Source of the DNA: Isoetes taiwanensis
Lineage: Eukaryota > Streptophyta > Lycopodiopsida > Isoetales > Isoetaceae
Length of the DNA stretch: 64,000 nt
Assembly: GCA_021234155.1 (NCBI GenBank)
Contig: JAJEKV010000047.1
Coordinates: forward strand, 11,222,201 to 11,286,200
Direction: 5' to 3'
In this document: piece after piece, positions 23,940 through 33,844 of the stretch
Layout of the letters: every line of letters starts with the position of its first letter
How positions within the stretch are numbered: the stretch's first letter is position 1
Translations under genes and position numbers: made by a program
The notes under the pieces: model-generated
Told to the model about the DNA's origin: nothing
The model's input: the letters and a program-made list of their open reading frames with translations, nothing else
Database searches by the model: none

Positions 23940-24797
23940 AGATATCCGCCGCCGTTAATTAATGACCAGATTTAATTCCCACGGCTATTTTAGAAGAGGG
24001 CTTTTAGAAAGAATTTCTTTTTCTTCTCACCTCTTCTCCGGCTGCAATTGGCGATTCAAGGTTTCACCTCACCGGCAAGGATTCAAGAAGCGTTTCTGAG
24101 GCAAGGATTCAAGAAAGTGTTTGTGGCGATTCAGGGGATTCAAAGATGCGTTTCAGTTCAGTGATTTAGAAAGTCCAAAAAAGGTTCAATGAAGCGTTCG
24201 ATTTCTGGAGTTCGGCTTAAAAATCAGAGCATGTTAGTGCATAGCAGGCTAGTAATAGTAAGAAGTGCATGGCGGTAGCAGATACCAGTGATCCGCTTCA
24301 AACAAAAGAAGCTGCCACATTTTTCATGTTACAATAGACCCAAATATCAATTGATAAGTTAGAAGCACTTACCATTTAGTTGGAGACGGAATGTGAAGAT
24401 CTCATTATGCCATCGATTGAATCATTGAGGTATGAAAATTTCTAAGCTTTTGGCTTCTTTGCTGTAGCGTCCTTTATGACCGTCTTCTCAGCAGGCATTC
24501 TGGGTGGTTGAATGAGGCAGTGAAGGATGCAGAAGTCATGCAGCAGCAATCTCTTTGGCAATCAATCAGAGCATTTGGCACATCAGATTGGAATATTATT
24601 CATGTAAACGATTTAGGGATTCGACATATATAGAGTGATTCTAAATTTCAACTACATGATCACGCCATGATTGTATTTCGTAATTCCTTTATGACATAGG
24701 ATCCGATTCATGGCTCGTGATGTTCTTGTCATTTTCTGGGCACTGAAAAAATGCTAAGGTAATCTCTCTTTTCAGTGTTATCCGGAAGCAGACTCCT
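23940..24797 (+). other. CT-rich leader-like DNA upstream of the PPR relic
   Basis: Around 24005-24050 is a CT-rich stretch (TTCTTTTTCTTCTCACCTCTTCTCC) of the kind found in plant 5' leaders, followed by duplicated GGATTCAAGAA(AG)CG phrases. A TCTCTTTTCAG acceptor-like site at about 24770 precedes the PPR frame. This may be the leader and intron of a gene now broken. Confidence 0.3.
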
Positions 24798-25671
24798 TTG
24801 GCTGTAGCAGATCATTTACCTGATCAAAGGAGCTTTAATTTTGATTTTACATCCGCATACACTTGTTTGCAAAACGTTTGCTCTTATCCAAAGGCCCTTC
24901 CTCTTGGGAAGTGGGTACATTCGCAACTAATCTACAGTGGACTTCATGTTCAGTTCTTTATGGGAAGCCTTCTTGTCAACATGTATGGTAAGTGTGGAAA
25001 AACATATGATGCATGTATTGCTTTTGACAGTATGGAAACTAGCAACATAGTATTCTGGACTTCAATGGTTGGAGCGTATGCTAAGCATGGATATTGCCAA
25101 CATGCGATCAAAATTTTCCGAGAAATGCAGCTGGAGAATATGCATCCAAAACAAAACAATGTCACTGTTATGACCGTGCTGAGTGCTTGCACCAGTTTTG
25201 AGGGCTAGACAAAGAAGTTAATGTTGGAAACGCATTGATTTTTATGTATAATAATTGTGAGGTCAGAGGCGATGCACAAACAATATTTGAGAAGATGCAT
25301 CGAGAGAGATGTAATTTCACGGACATCCATTATTTCCACATATGCATATATTGAGAACGAGGTAGAAAACCATCACATTTTATTAGACAAAATGCGATCT
25401 TACGGTTTTAAACCCGAATGTTGTTACCCTTATTGCTATTTTAGGTGCATGCACCACTCTTGAAGAGGGTAAGTTGGTTCATGCTTTGATTAAGAATATG
25501 GCTGATTATGCGATTCTTTGCTGGTGGCGAAAGGATGCATTTAAAGTATTTGACCATATGTCCAATAGGAGTATAGTTTCTTGGAATGCTATAATTGCGC
25601 CATATTCTAATGATGAGGGTGGAAAACATACCTTCAATCTTCTGGAGAAATCAGCATTTTTGTCACTTTAA
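24798..25671 (+). pseudogene. PLS-type PPR protein relic
   Basis: Three consecutive frames read together as pentatricopeptide repeats. The first has GKWVHSQLIYSGL, a MGSLLVNMYGKCG helix pair, and NIVFWTSMVGAYAKHG with AIKIFREMQ. The second contains MYNNCG, IFEKM, SIISTYAY and LLDKMRSYGFKP. The third has GKLVHALIKN, VFDHMSNRSIVSWNAIIAPYSND. These are hallmarks of plant PLS-class PPR proteins, which bind organellar RNA for editing or processing. Stops and frameshifts separate the pieces, only about six motifs remain, and no E or DYW domain follows. A dead copy or retroposed fragment is most likely. Confidence 0.8.
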
Positions 25672-25699
25672 AATAGGTGGATGATATGGTTGTTTTGCA

Positions 25700-25852
25700 G
25701 CCAAAACTGCTACGTAGAAGGGCCAAATTACAGTAGTGGTCACTGGAGCAATTGCAGTTATGCTTGGAGTAGCTTACCTTATTCTTGTTTAGTTGTTAGA
25801 TACACGCGGTTTAAACCTTGAGCCTCCTCCACCGGAGGCATTTGGACCCTGA
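25700..25852 (+). pseudogene. Small conserved membrane protein exon, stop-interrupted
   Basis: After an acceptor-like TTTTGCAG (ending 25700) a frame reads KGQITVVTGAIAVMLGVAYL, ILV, a TAG stop at 25790-25792, then LLDTRGLNLEPPPPEAFGP and TGA at 25850-25852. The hydrophobic run looks like a single membrane helix, and the proline-rich tail resembles small plant membrane proteins whose name I cannot give. TAG stands where a glutamine codon (CAG) would fit, so one C-to-T change breaks the frame. A second in-frame TAG precedes KGQ. Confidence 0.4.
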
Positions 25853-26815
25853 AGAAGTTATTTTTGCTTACAGTGTCCTTTTTGCATTGTATTTAAATAT
25901 CACAAATCACCTCGCTGTTGGGCTCTTAGAGTTCTCTCTTTACGTGCATTGGATGAGTTCCTTGATCTTGTTGGCATTGGATGAGTTCCATTATCATCTG
26001 CAGTATAAGTATATGTTAGAATGTTTTGGCCTAATCTTTCTCTTTCTTGCATACCTTTTCTAGGTCATTTTAACCGCTGAATTGTTTCTTTAGACCCTTT
26101 TTGCATGTAATAGCTTCTAGGTCACAACAGAACAATGTCTGCATGCAAGTTTTTAATTAGATCATAAAAAGATAGATTGAAGAATGAAAACTATGAAACT
26201 AATTAACAAACAAAGTGTTGTGGCACTATGGGTTGCCCTCATGAATTGGTAGTGATGAATGGAATGACTTTAAATTTGAATTGGAATGCAATAGATTACT
26301 AGAATATACTTGTTGCTTTTGCTCATGGTTTTAGCAACTTGTCTTCGATCCTTCAAATTGTTTGTTATGTCTTCGATTTCTCTTACGACTTTAGTGTTGG
26401 AATCCCTACATATACCACATTCCTCCTTTTGCCTAGGATAGACTTCCTTAAGCCTCACACAGCTAGTTCAAACAGCTTGCCTGCTGCAAGAAAAGCATCC
26501 AATAGTTTATGCTTGAAGCTCTTACATATTCATACGAAATATAGGCTGTCAAGACTCAGTTGCAACCAACCTAGCAAAGAAAACTATAGACGATCCAAGC
26601 ATGTCATATACTCAAAATAGTATAACCTGGATACAAGATCAAACCACAGCATGTGTGCTGGCATCATCACAATGCCAACACACTATCATAACACATCAAA
26701 CCATGTGAAGTGCCAGAATTTTTGAGGTCGTGTTATATTGGGTGTTAAGTGCCAGAATTTTTGAGGTTAAAGCTGGTCTCAATTCTTAGTTAATATTACC
26801 CCATGGAGTTTCTAA
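25853..26815. other. Intergenic, no recognised feature
   Basis: AT-rich DNA without a gene. The phrase AAGTGCCAGAATTTTTGAGGT occurs twice, at about 26708 and 26749. Confidence 0.5.
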
Positions 26816-26819
26816 CTGC

Positions 26820-26960
26820 ATGTGGAAACCTAACCTAATTTCCTCCTTATGTGGAAACCTTACCTATTTTCCTACTCCTGTGGAAACCCTTCCTATTTTC
26901 CTCCTGTGGAAACCCTTCCCAATTTCCATCATGCAAGGAAATGGGGAAGGGTTTCCACTC
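26820..26960. repeat. 29-bp direct repeats of GTGGAAACC...TTTCC closed by an inverse copy
   Basis: Four units of about 26-30 bp start TGTGGAAACC at about 26820, 26849, 26878 and 26904. GGGGAAGGGTTTCCACT (about 26943-26959) is the inverse of the last two. The array drifts from GGAAACCTAACC to GGAAACCCTTCC along its length. It uses the same core block as the foldback at 23.83 kb and the array at 27.08 kb. Confidence 0.8.
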
Positions 26961-27081
26961 AAAATTTGAATTTTGGGTGACGGGCGCTCGATGGACGTGC
27001 GCTTTAATGTCGGGCGTCCGTGTCGAAAAGCGTGAGCCATAAAAACTCACGTGTGTAAATATTTTTTAAAAAAATAATTTC

Positions 27082-27335
27082 GTGGAAACCCTTCCTGTTT
27101 TCCACGGAAACCCTTCCGATTTTCCAATATGGAAATCCTTCCGGCTTTCCATGGAAACCCTTCCGAATTTCCATGGAAACCCTTCCGAATTTCAAAAACT
27201 GGATAACCGCCGGTTTTCCGTGGAAACCCTTCCGGGTTTTATTGAAAACCGGAAGGGTTTCCATGGAAAGCCGGAAGGGTTTCCATGGAAAACCGGAAGG
27301 GTTTCCATGGAAATTCGGAAGGGTTTCCATGGGAG
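27082..27335. repeat. Large inverted array of GGAAACCCTTCCG blocks
   Basis: The left half carries about seven GGAAACCCTTCCG blocks in direct orientation; the right half carries about four to five CGGAAGGGTTTCC blocks in inverse orientation. Many are joined by CCATGG. The centre is near 27245 (GGGTTTTATTGAAAACC). Overall it folds back on itself and also contains direct iterations. It ends about 190 bp before the HUH-protein frame, where iterated binding sites of a Rep-type protein could lie. That role is only inferred. Confidence 0.85.
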
Positions 27336-27521
27336 GCCAACCCCAATCGGGCGTACTTAAAACCACTTGCCGAAAACCAAGGGCAAATCTAGTTACTATT
27401 ATAATGTGGCCGAAATTGGGAATGGTATATTTATAACTTAAGGTTTCTGAAGGTTTTATGGGGGTATTCGTATGTGATACCGTATATTGATGACGGTGGC
27501 AACTGAGATTCCTAACCCTAG

Positions 27522-28274
27522 AATATTGGGCGGGCATTTTGGAGTTCCGGATGGCTGGTTGGCCGGAACTGGCGGTTTAAAACCCCTAGGGCCATGAATG
27601 ATGCCATAAAAAAGGAATTTAATTGGGCTTGTAAGCCTCCTGGTGTGATCTTGGTCTGTAAAGCCCTGAAGAACACTCGCCTTCATTGTTTTGAGGGTAT
27701 GACTGGTTATTGTATGAAGGATGTGGAAAAGGTTCACTATGTCTGCCATCTTCATAATGTGAGTGAGGCTGCCATCGAGAAAGGTAAGGATTTGTATTTG
27801 AGATGGGGAGCTGGTGATACAAAAAACTTAGTTGTTCTTGATAATAAGAATTTGTTGAATCGAGCTGCCCACTTTGTTAACTATCATGGGAACCGTAGGT
27901 TGACTGCTAGCTTGTTGTTTACATTGGCCAGAATGATTCGTTCTGGAAAGTTTACACTATCCAGTTCTTGGATTATCCCTTCCAATACTACCCATATTAA
28001 TGAGCACCGTGTCCGGGCTGCATGGAGGGCGCTGCTGAATCCTTCTCAGTGTATGCCCTCGGATATGAGGACTATTTTGTTTGGGCTGCCTGCTGGGTTT
28101 GTGCATGTAGAGCGCAATGGGCCTGGGAGGAGGCGGTATTGGGATGATGCCATCCCTATTGATGAACAAGACAATAACTTTGAGGACATTTGTGATGAGT
28201 CTTATAGTCGTGACAGTGATGATGTTGTCATTTTGGAGCCTGGTGTGGATTTCATCCCTGTGCACAAAGGGTGA
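27522..28274 (+). pseudogene. Replitron-like HUH (Y1) transposase, C-terminal part
   Basis: The frame is open from 27522, first ATG 27594, 226 residues from there. It contains FEGMTGYCMKDVEKVHY, matching the Y-x-x-K-D motif III that holds the catalytic tyrosine in single-tyrosine HUH nucleases. LHNVSEAAIEKGKDLYLRWG, then KNLLNRAAHFVNYH, and an acidic tail (DEQDNNFEDICDESYSRDSD) follow. From family knowledge this arrangement resembles Replitron transposases, a Y1-HUH group in algae and other eukaryotes. The expected upstream HUH block is not in this frame. One shifted frame reads GGHFGVPDGW...GLKPL just before it, so a frameshift near 27585-27593 is likely. Stop codons lie further upstream. 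It lacks a helicase, unlike Helitrons. Confidence 0.6.
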
Positions 28275-28370
28275 TTGCACCATGGCTGTTGGGTGATCAT
28301 ATTGGTTGCCTCTGGATTGTACAGTTGGGTTTTTTTTCATGGGTTTATTTGTTTTTTAGTTGCAGGGAAT

Positions 28371-28780
28371 ATGGAGACTGATGGGGAACCTGTTGCTGGC
28401 GTGGAGCAACCTGCTGTATCTTTGCCTGACTCTTTTATTTCTTCTGCTGTTGAAGCATCACATCCAGATCTTGTTGTGTTCTCGGCTGAGCCTGAGGCAG
28501 TTTTTTGTGCTCAAGAGTTTGTAATAGCATTATCCAGGTTGGAACTGAGGCGCATAGGATTGCGGCATCCTTGCGCTTGCTCAGGCGGCAGCTTAGAGGG
28601 TTTTATGCCTCAATTCAGAATGCTATTTCTGCTGTGGAGTGGGATCAATTGGGGGTGCCCGTCTCTGAGTTGCATGTCTTGCGCTCTCATATGAGCCTTG
28701 TTAGGGTCTTGCTTGTGCAAGAAATTCGCCAACTAGATGAACTTATTAGGCATGCACAGAGTGGCGCCCCTATGAACTGA
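28371..28780 (+). pseudogene. Second ORF after the HUH protein, frameshifted
   Basis: An ATG at 28371 opens METDGEPVAGVEQPAVSLPD, an acidic low-complexity start. After a T6 run at 28501-28506 the likely continuation is one frame away: TEAHRIAASLRLLRRQLRG, YASIQNAISAVEWDQLG, VRVLLVQEIRQLDELIRHAQ, ending at 28778-28780. The second part is strongly helical and may form a coiled coil. No function is recognised. Its position 97 bp behind the HUH ORF and the AATAAA-like site after it (about 28841) suggest it is part of the same unit. Confidence 0.45.
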
Positions 28781-29018
28781 TCTGTTTATATCTTGTCCTT
28801 TCTGTTCTTGTGTATGGGCTTGAGAGAACTGGTTTTTATAAATAAAAGGGTTTTATCTTCTAAATGTATTGTTGAATTTGTTGCAGCGTGGAGTTGCTTG
28901 ACAGGTATCATTTTGACACGTGTTGAATCTGTTGCAGCAGGCTGCTGTATAATCCGAAATTCTGAATGCTTTTTTGTTTGGAATAATATGTTGATACTAA
29001 CTTGTTTAATTTGTTAGT

Positions 29019-29030
29019 GGGCTTCGGCCC
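29019..29030. other. GGGC-TTCG-GCCC tetraloop hairpin
   Basis: Perfect 4-bp stem with a UUCG-type loop, two bases before the larger hairpin at 29033-29074. UUCG loops are unusually stable in RNA. It is small enough to be chance, but its place in a row of three structures is notable. Confidence 0.5.
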
Positions 29031-29032
29031 CT

Positions 29033-29074
29033 AGGCATACTAGGTATCCCTCTTTTGGAATTCCTAGTATGCCT
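29033..29074. other. 12-bp perfect hairpin, candidate element end
   Basis: AGGCATACTAGG (29033-29044) pairs perfectly with CCTAGTATGCCT (29063-29074) around an 18-base loop. It stands about 250 bp after the second ORF of the Replitron-like unit. Rolling-circle elements such as Helitrons end in short hairpins, so this is a reasonable 3' end candidate. No matching 5' end or second copy was found to confirm it. Confidence 0.6.
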
Positions 29075-29075
29075 G

Positions 29076-29121
29076 GATGAGCGTGGGAACTTGTACTGGG
29101 GTTCGACTCCCCAGGCTCATC
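29076..29121 (+). other. tRNA-top-half-like minihelix with exact B box
   Basis: GATGAGC (29076-29082) pairs with GCTCATC (29115-29121), 7 bp. CTGGGG (29096-29101) pairs with CCCCAG (29109-29114), 6 bp, closing the 7-base loop TTCGACT. The two stems are contiguous on the 3' side and leave a 13-base bulge on the 5' side. The loop and stem match the tRNA T-arm, and GGTTCGACTCC (29100-29110) fits the pol III B-box consensus exactly. There is no D arm, anticodon arm or CCA. It is either a deleted tRNA remnant or a tRNA-like structure belonging to the neighbouring element. Confidence 0.6.
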
Positions 29122-30043
29122 ATTCTTTATTTTGTGAGGCTGCTAATTTCCAAATATTCTATTTATTCAATGGTTTTGTGAAATGTTAGGGGTAAGTCAA
29201 AGATGGGGGTTTTGACCCCATCTTGACTTGCATTTGAGGGCTGCAAACCCGCCCCATGGCATATCCTGTGGCATATGCCAGCATCCAATGGCCCCAAATA
29301 ATTTATAGACACCCCAAACGATAATGTTTTGGGATTTTGCCTACTCGCTTTATGACAGCATGTCAGTTATATAGATTCAGGAAAGCTTATGGAAACCACT
29401 TGAAAAGATCCACAAAAGATCCTGCTCATTACATTGTCAACCATATGGTTTATGTCAGTCATGGGATCCTATTGAGTAGATGAATGACCCAATAGAAAAT
29501 CCTGCTTACATACCTTCAATTAGCAAGTGATAGTTAGTTTAATCCCAGCTTCGCATTACTGTGAAACAGTCACAATCATGCATAATTTACCCATTCAATA
29601 AACAAAGGCAATAGTTATAAAAAATAATATAGACGTTTAATTGATGCTCATTTGTCTGAGCTGTACAGTTAACATTTTAAACTCGTCAACGAGGAATTGA
29701 CGTGGAGTACCCTATTAACTGGCACACTAATTCCTAATCAGTTCCATAGCTGATGGAATCATGAGAATTGTGGCCATGTACTGCATATGGTATTCAGAAC
29801 ATACCTAACTGCATTATATGCTTACAGCTGGTAACTGTTTAAAAACCAACGGATGCATCAGAAACATTATGCCTATTCATGCAACTACACATCAGAAATA
29901 ATTATAAAAAGCAATGGATCAAGTATTGACAGCATGAATGCACCAACAAGATTAACAAGCTTAGCTGTTTGAGTTAGGACAGCATGAATACACTAGATGA
30001 AGCATCTACAGATGAAAAGAGTCACATACCAGGAACGGCATAG
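29122..30043. other. Intergenic 3' of ATP sulfurylase
   Basis: AT-rich, no gene or repeat family recognised. The 3' UTR of the minus-strand ATP sulfurylase gene must lie in its upper part, but I do not see a clear single poly(A) site. Confidence 0.5.
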
Positions 30044-32977
30044 CTAATCTTTCAAGCCTTTATAATACTCAACCAATACTTTCCATCCTCCAGGGCACAT
30101 GAAACCATCCGGTGGTTTTTCACCCGTTTTGGCAAAGCTGCGCATCTGCATTCAGAAAATGGTTAAGAACTAATAAAACTACAATTCTGCGTATATATTT
30201 TAGAAACTTTGACCTTTGTTCCTGATACGAAGATAAAGTCATTTCCTCTGCTTGGATCAAAGAATGCCATTTGACCTTTTGTCTTATCATATGCTGCCAC
30301 CTGATATCAGAAAAAATTGAGGTGATGACTTTATTATCCTCTATACTTCTAAACCATAGCAATATGGCGATTGTTTTCTATTTTTCTAGTGTTTTTATAG
30401 AAACGATTTAGTAGACTTTGAATGTCTTACCACGAAATTAGGATATCCTACTATAAAATATTCCTTAGTTTGGCAAGTTTAATACAATTAGGTGCACTCT
30501 TATAAAATTTTGGCAATTTTATAAAATTTTTGAACTTAAGCATCCTACTAAAACATCGAATCAAAATTTAACAAATTGATAAAATATAGCACTTTATGAA
30601 ATTTTGCACCTTAAAGTCATCCCTGAAATTGACCAACAACTTCGATAAAATTGACAATAAAAATTACAAGACAACATACCCGGAAAGGAATGATGTTTAG
30701 TTTCTCAAGACCAGGTGCAACACTCAATACCATTTTTCCATGGTCTGGGTCATAAAGATCTCGCTTCTCAGTGGGGTGAACCATTCCAGCTGGATCACGA
30801 CCGACAATATAGAAATTTGCCCCAGCATTGATGCGGGCCTTTGCATGCCATTGAACCTCTGTTGGGCCAGCATAGAGCATAGGAGATGGAAAAATTGCCA
30901 ATACAGTTGTTTTGGGATCTAGGACACCTTCTTGAAGGACCTTTTGATAAGTAAGAAGACGTGGACGTTGTTACTGTCGGAAAAAAAAAAACACACGAGA
31001 GCAAAAACACTAACAAACATACCTTGGCATGCTGCTTCATGCGCCACTCTAGAGGCACATCATCTGCTTTTGTATAGCCTCCAAGTGGATGCAACAGCAG
31101 AATTGGATTACGAAACCCTGTTTCTAGAAGACGTTTGCGAGTATCATTCATCAGCAAGGCATGGCCATTATGCACAGGATTCCTTAATTGGAATGCAAAA
31201 ACTGCATCAGCACCCCTTTTCTGGAATTCAGCACGCAGTTCCGCAGGCGAAAGCCTGTATCGATCGAGTCCGTCATTGTACCTAATGCGTTCAAGCACTT
31301 CAAGATCCCCACCAATAAGCCAACTGCCAGATTTTTTAATGGCTTCTTCAACATAAGGCAACCCTGGTGTTGTTGTTCCCCATGTCCTTGCAATTCGTTC
31401 CTCTTTGTTGTGCCTGTAAATTTCAATCCTGCAAAGAACATGGAGACATGTGATTAGAAGTATTCTGAAAATACAAAAAAGAGTAGGTAGAAGTCACCTA
31501 GAACACTCCTATAGCAAAAGATAATTTATAAATAATTTGCATTAATCACGTGAAAAACAGGTTGCAATGGAATATAACATATATTATAATCCTTGCGGCT
31601 GTAAGAAAGGGTGTGTGTGCCCTCAGTAAAACTCTCACTCTCCTAAATACTGATGATGTGGTTGATGATGACTCATTATCCTTCTCTACTTATCCCAAAA
31701 AGTCTGTTCTTGTCAAAAATATCTTATAATTAAAAGAACATCATGCTTCTATATTATACATCATGGTAGAGCACTCTCTTGCACTGGATGCAGAACGCCC
31801 CTGCGCTGGCATGTCTGCTATGCAAGTATGTCATTAGGAAGCCATTTCACATAATTTTGAACTAGATATTCCATCATATTGGAAAATTGGCTACTAAGGA
31901 TCCTTAAAAATCTTTAGCTCAAACACTGAATGAACAGCATCACACCTCAAAAATTAAAAGTCTTCTTCTTTTTGCTATTCATATCAAGCAAGAGAGGCAA
32001 ACTTAAATATGCTTGTCAGATAACCTCAAACAAGATGAGCTTAAACTCACAGAATTATAGCTTCGTGAGCTGAACAACTCAGCTAGTTTCCCTTTAAGAG
32101 CGATCTGACAAAGGCATGATGCCACGACCATGACAGAATGAGAAAGGGCATGGCAAATTGATGATGGTTAGGCCAAAGAAATTTCTTTTGCTTATTGACA
32201 TCTAAATGCATTTTTTATCATTCCTACTTCACTATTCCCTTAGTTTATTGATGAGATCTATAGACTGCATTAAAAAAAGTGACGTGTTATCAACACACGT
32301 TTATTTATGCAAGCAGCAATCCATGGCCCCACTCGCCTATAATACGAATACCATTGTTAGTTTCTCCCAATTGTTGTGATGCAATCTCTGCCTGAAATCA
32401 TCCATAAGATGATTATAAAACAAAACTTCTATCAAATGGCGGGGATTAAAGCTGAGCTGCAAAATCACCCAATTATTGTGATAACCGTCGAACAAAAAAC
32501 AAGAAAGATAGAAAAATCTTACTCAGAAAGAATGGCAACGAGCTTGTCGCCAGGACCCATAAGAGTGACAGATTTGGAACTACCTATCAAGGCCTTCTGA
32601 GCATCATCAATTGCCAAAACAATAGGAATGGACATATTAACCAGGCTTCCATCCTTTAAACGCAATGCATTAAAATGCAGGGCCTGGAGATACTCCGATT
32701 GGCGCATAAATCCTCGAAGTGGGCTGGCCCAACCTTCGCTGACAACATGAATCCACTCCAGATCAATTCTAGAAACCTTGATTTTGGGCAGACGGGAGGC
32801 CTCAGATTTCTTGGAAGCTTTTTTATGCTCCGGTACCACAAGATCAAGAAGCTCCCCACCGTCGGGTTGAATAAGCCCAGAAAATCTGGCAGCTGGGTTG
32901 CAATTTTCATGTATTTTGGATCGGCCATTGAGGAGCATCCGTGCCGGATCGGCGGGTTTAACGCAAGCTTCAACCAT
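30044..32977 (-). CDS. APS: ATP sulfurylase, five exons, probably plastidial
   Basis: Sulfate adenylyltransferase makes adenosine 5'-phosphosulfate from ATP and sulfate, the first step of sulfate assimilation. Exons on the minus strand: 32977-32523, 31428-31023, 30940-30680, 30300-30214, 30145-30044 (stop TAG). Every intron has GT...AG ends and the exons sum to 1311 bases, 436 residues, in one frame. Motifs seen: [34 protein letters not shown], the catalytic [13 protein letters not shown] (QxRN and HxGH), [31 protein letters not shown] and the terminal [18 protein letters not shown]. This matches the plant enzyme throughout. The first ATG in this frame is 32977. A better transit-peptide-like start (MLSTYYGG, ATG at 33077, rich in R, P and S) lies upstream but is in another frame that stops at a TGA just past 32977. 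A one-base assembly error or mutation there would join them. No other defect is seen. Confidence 0.93.
31429..32522 (-). other. ATP sulfurylase intron 1
   Basis: Donor GTAAGA next to 32523 and acceptor TTTGCAG before 31428, phase 2. At 1.1 kb it is the longest of the four introns (others: 31022-30941, 30679-30301, 30213-30146). No TE or coding motif was recognised within it. Confidence 0.85.
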
Positions 32978-33077
32978 CTTTGGGGTTGAGGGCTCTTCCG
33001 GAGGGCAAGAAAACGGAGGCGGGCTGGCGGCGCCGCGGCAGCGGGGGAGCGGCGCCGCCGTAGTAGGTGGAAAGCAT

Positions 33078-33170
33078 TTTTAATGCTTTTTCTTTTGCTT
33101 TGCTTTCCAAAAAGCATGGAAATGATAAACATGGTGCCAAGCTCCTCCCATCCTCATGTTCCAAATCAAT
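33078..33170 (-). promoter_or_regulatory. ATP sulfurylase leader and short upstream gap
   Basis: Only about 100 bp separate the transit-peptide-like ATG (33077) from sequence that belongs to a dispersed repeat (from about 33200). The promoter of this gene must therefore overlap or include repeat DNA. No convincing TATA box was assigned. Confidence 0.3.
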
Positions 33171-33199
33171 CTCGCCTCCTGTTTTATATCTTCGGGCGG

Positions 33200-33420
33200 G
33201 GGGGGTGGTGCGCCATCCCCACCGCCCGTGGCTGCTCAGCCCCTCATCAACGGTTGCCCTCGCCCCTTCTCTAACTTGTCTACATACTTTGAACCTTGGA
33301 TGATGCAATCGACATACATGTCTCATGTCTTCCAACCTTGCTGATTTGATGTCACCATCTTCTTTGTTCTATGTACTCAATTGCTCGAATCAATGAAGCA
33401 CCTTCAACAACTTTCTCCAG
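33200..33420. repeat. Dispersed repeat, copy 1 of 2
   Basis: Shares with 33845-34075 the ordered phrases CAACGGTTGCCCT/CGATGGTTGCCCT, TTGTCTACATAC.TTGAACCTT, GCTGATTTGAT.TCACCA and a terminal ATCTTCAACAACTTTCTCC-type sequence. The two copies are diverged direct repeats beside the ATP sulfurylase promoter. Read on the minus strand they look like parts of a retrotransposon gag-like frame, but this is not secure. Confidence 0.6.
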
Positions 33421-33440
33421 CTAAAGAAAGTTCACTGTTT

Positions 33441-33506
33441 GGAATGGATGATGGATGCCATTCTTAATTGTCTGGAATGGATGATGGATGCCATTCTTAG
33501 TTGTCC
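33441..33506. repeat. 33-bp tandem duplication
   Basis: GGAATGGATGATGGATGCCA begins two adjacent units at 33441 and 33474 that differ by one or two bases. Lies between the two copies of the dispersed repeat. Confidence 0.85.
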
Positions 33507-33844
33507 TAGCAACCTGGGTAGCTGGAGCCGCATTTGGGGGCCATTGGGTGAAAATAAAGTCACCCTTGTTATAGGTCGTGGCACGATCATGATCGTTGTT
33601 TATTCTATTGGATGGAATCACCAATCGTTGGGATTGCACCACATCAGTCTGACAAGGGAAATTTTATTTTTAGCCCCATTAGAGCGGCAAAGAGCTGGGA
33701 CTACCAAGAATGCCAGACTGTCGATAGCGGCAGAAAGTTGGGAGTGTCAACAACAACAACCCAGCTCTCTGCCGCCGAAACCAACATTCTCTCTTGACCT
33801 CTTTATACATCTCCTCGTGTATCATCCCCACCATTCGTTGCCAC

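Noticed and set aside
26820-27335. CRISPR or minisatellite gene array of GGAAACCCTTCC
   Set aside because: Repeats occur in both orientations and fold on each other; this is a foldback array, not a CRISPR.
27594-28274. Geminivirus-type Rep integration
   Set aside because: The Y-x-x-K-D motif is shared, but the surrounding residues and lack of a helicase domain fit Replitron-like transposases better than plant viral Rep.
29076-29121. A functional tRNA gene
   Set aside because: T arm and acceptor stem are convincing but D and anticodon arms are missing; only 13 bases separate the 5' acceptor strand from the T arm.
32656-33132. Alternative 158-residue minus-strand ORF as the ATP sulfurylase start
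   Set aside because: It overlaps exon 1 in another frame and lacks the enzyme motifs, which are all in the frame starting at 32977.
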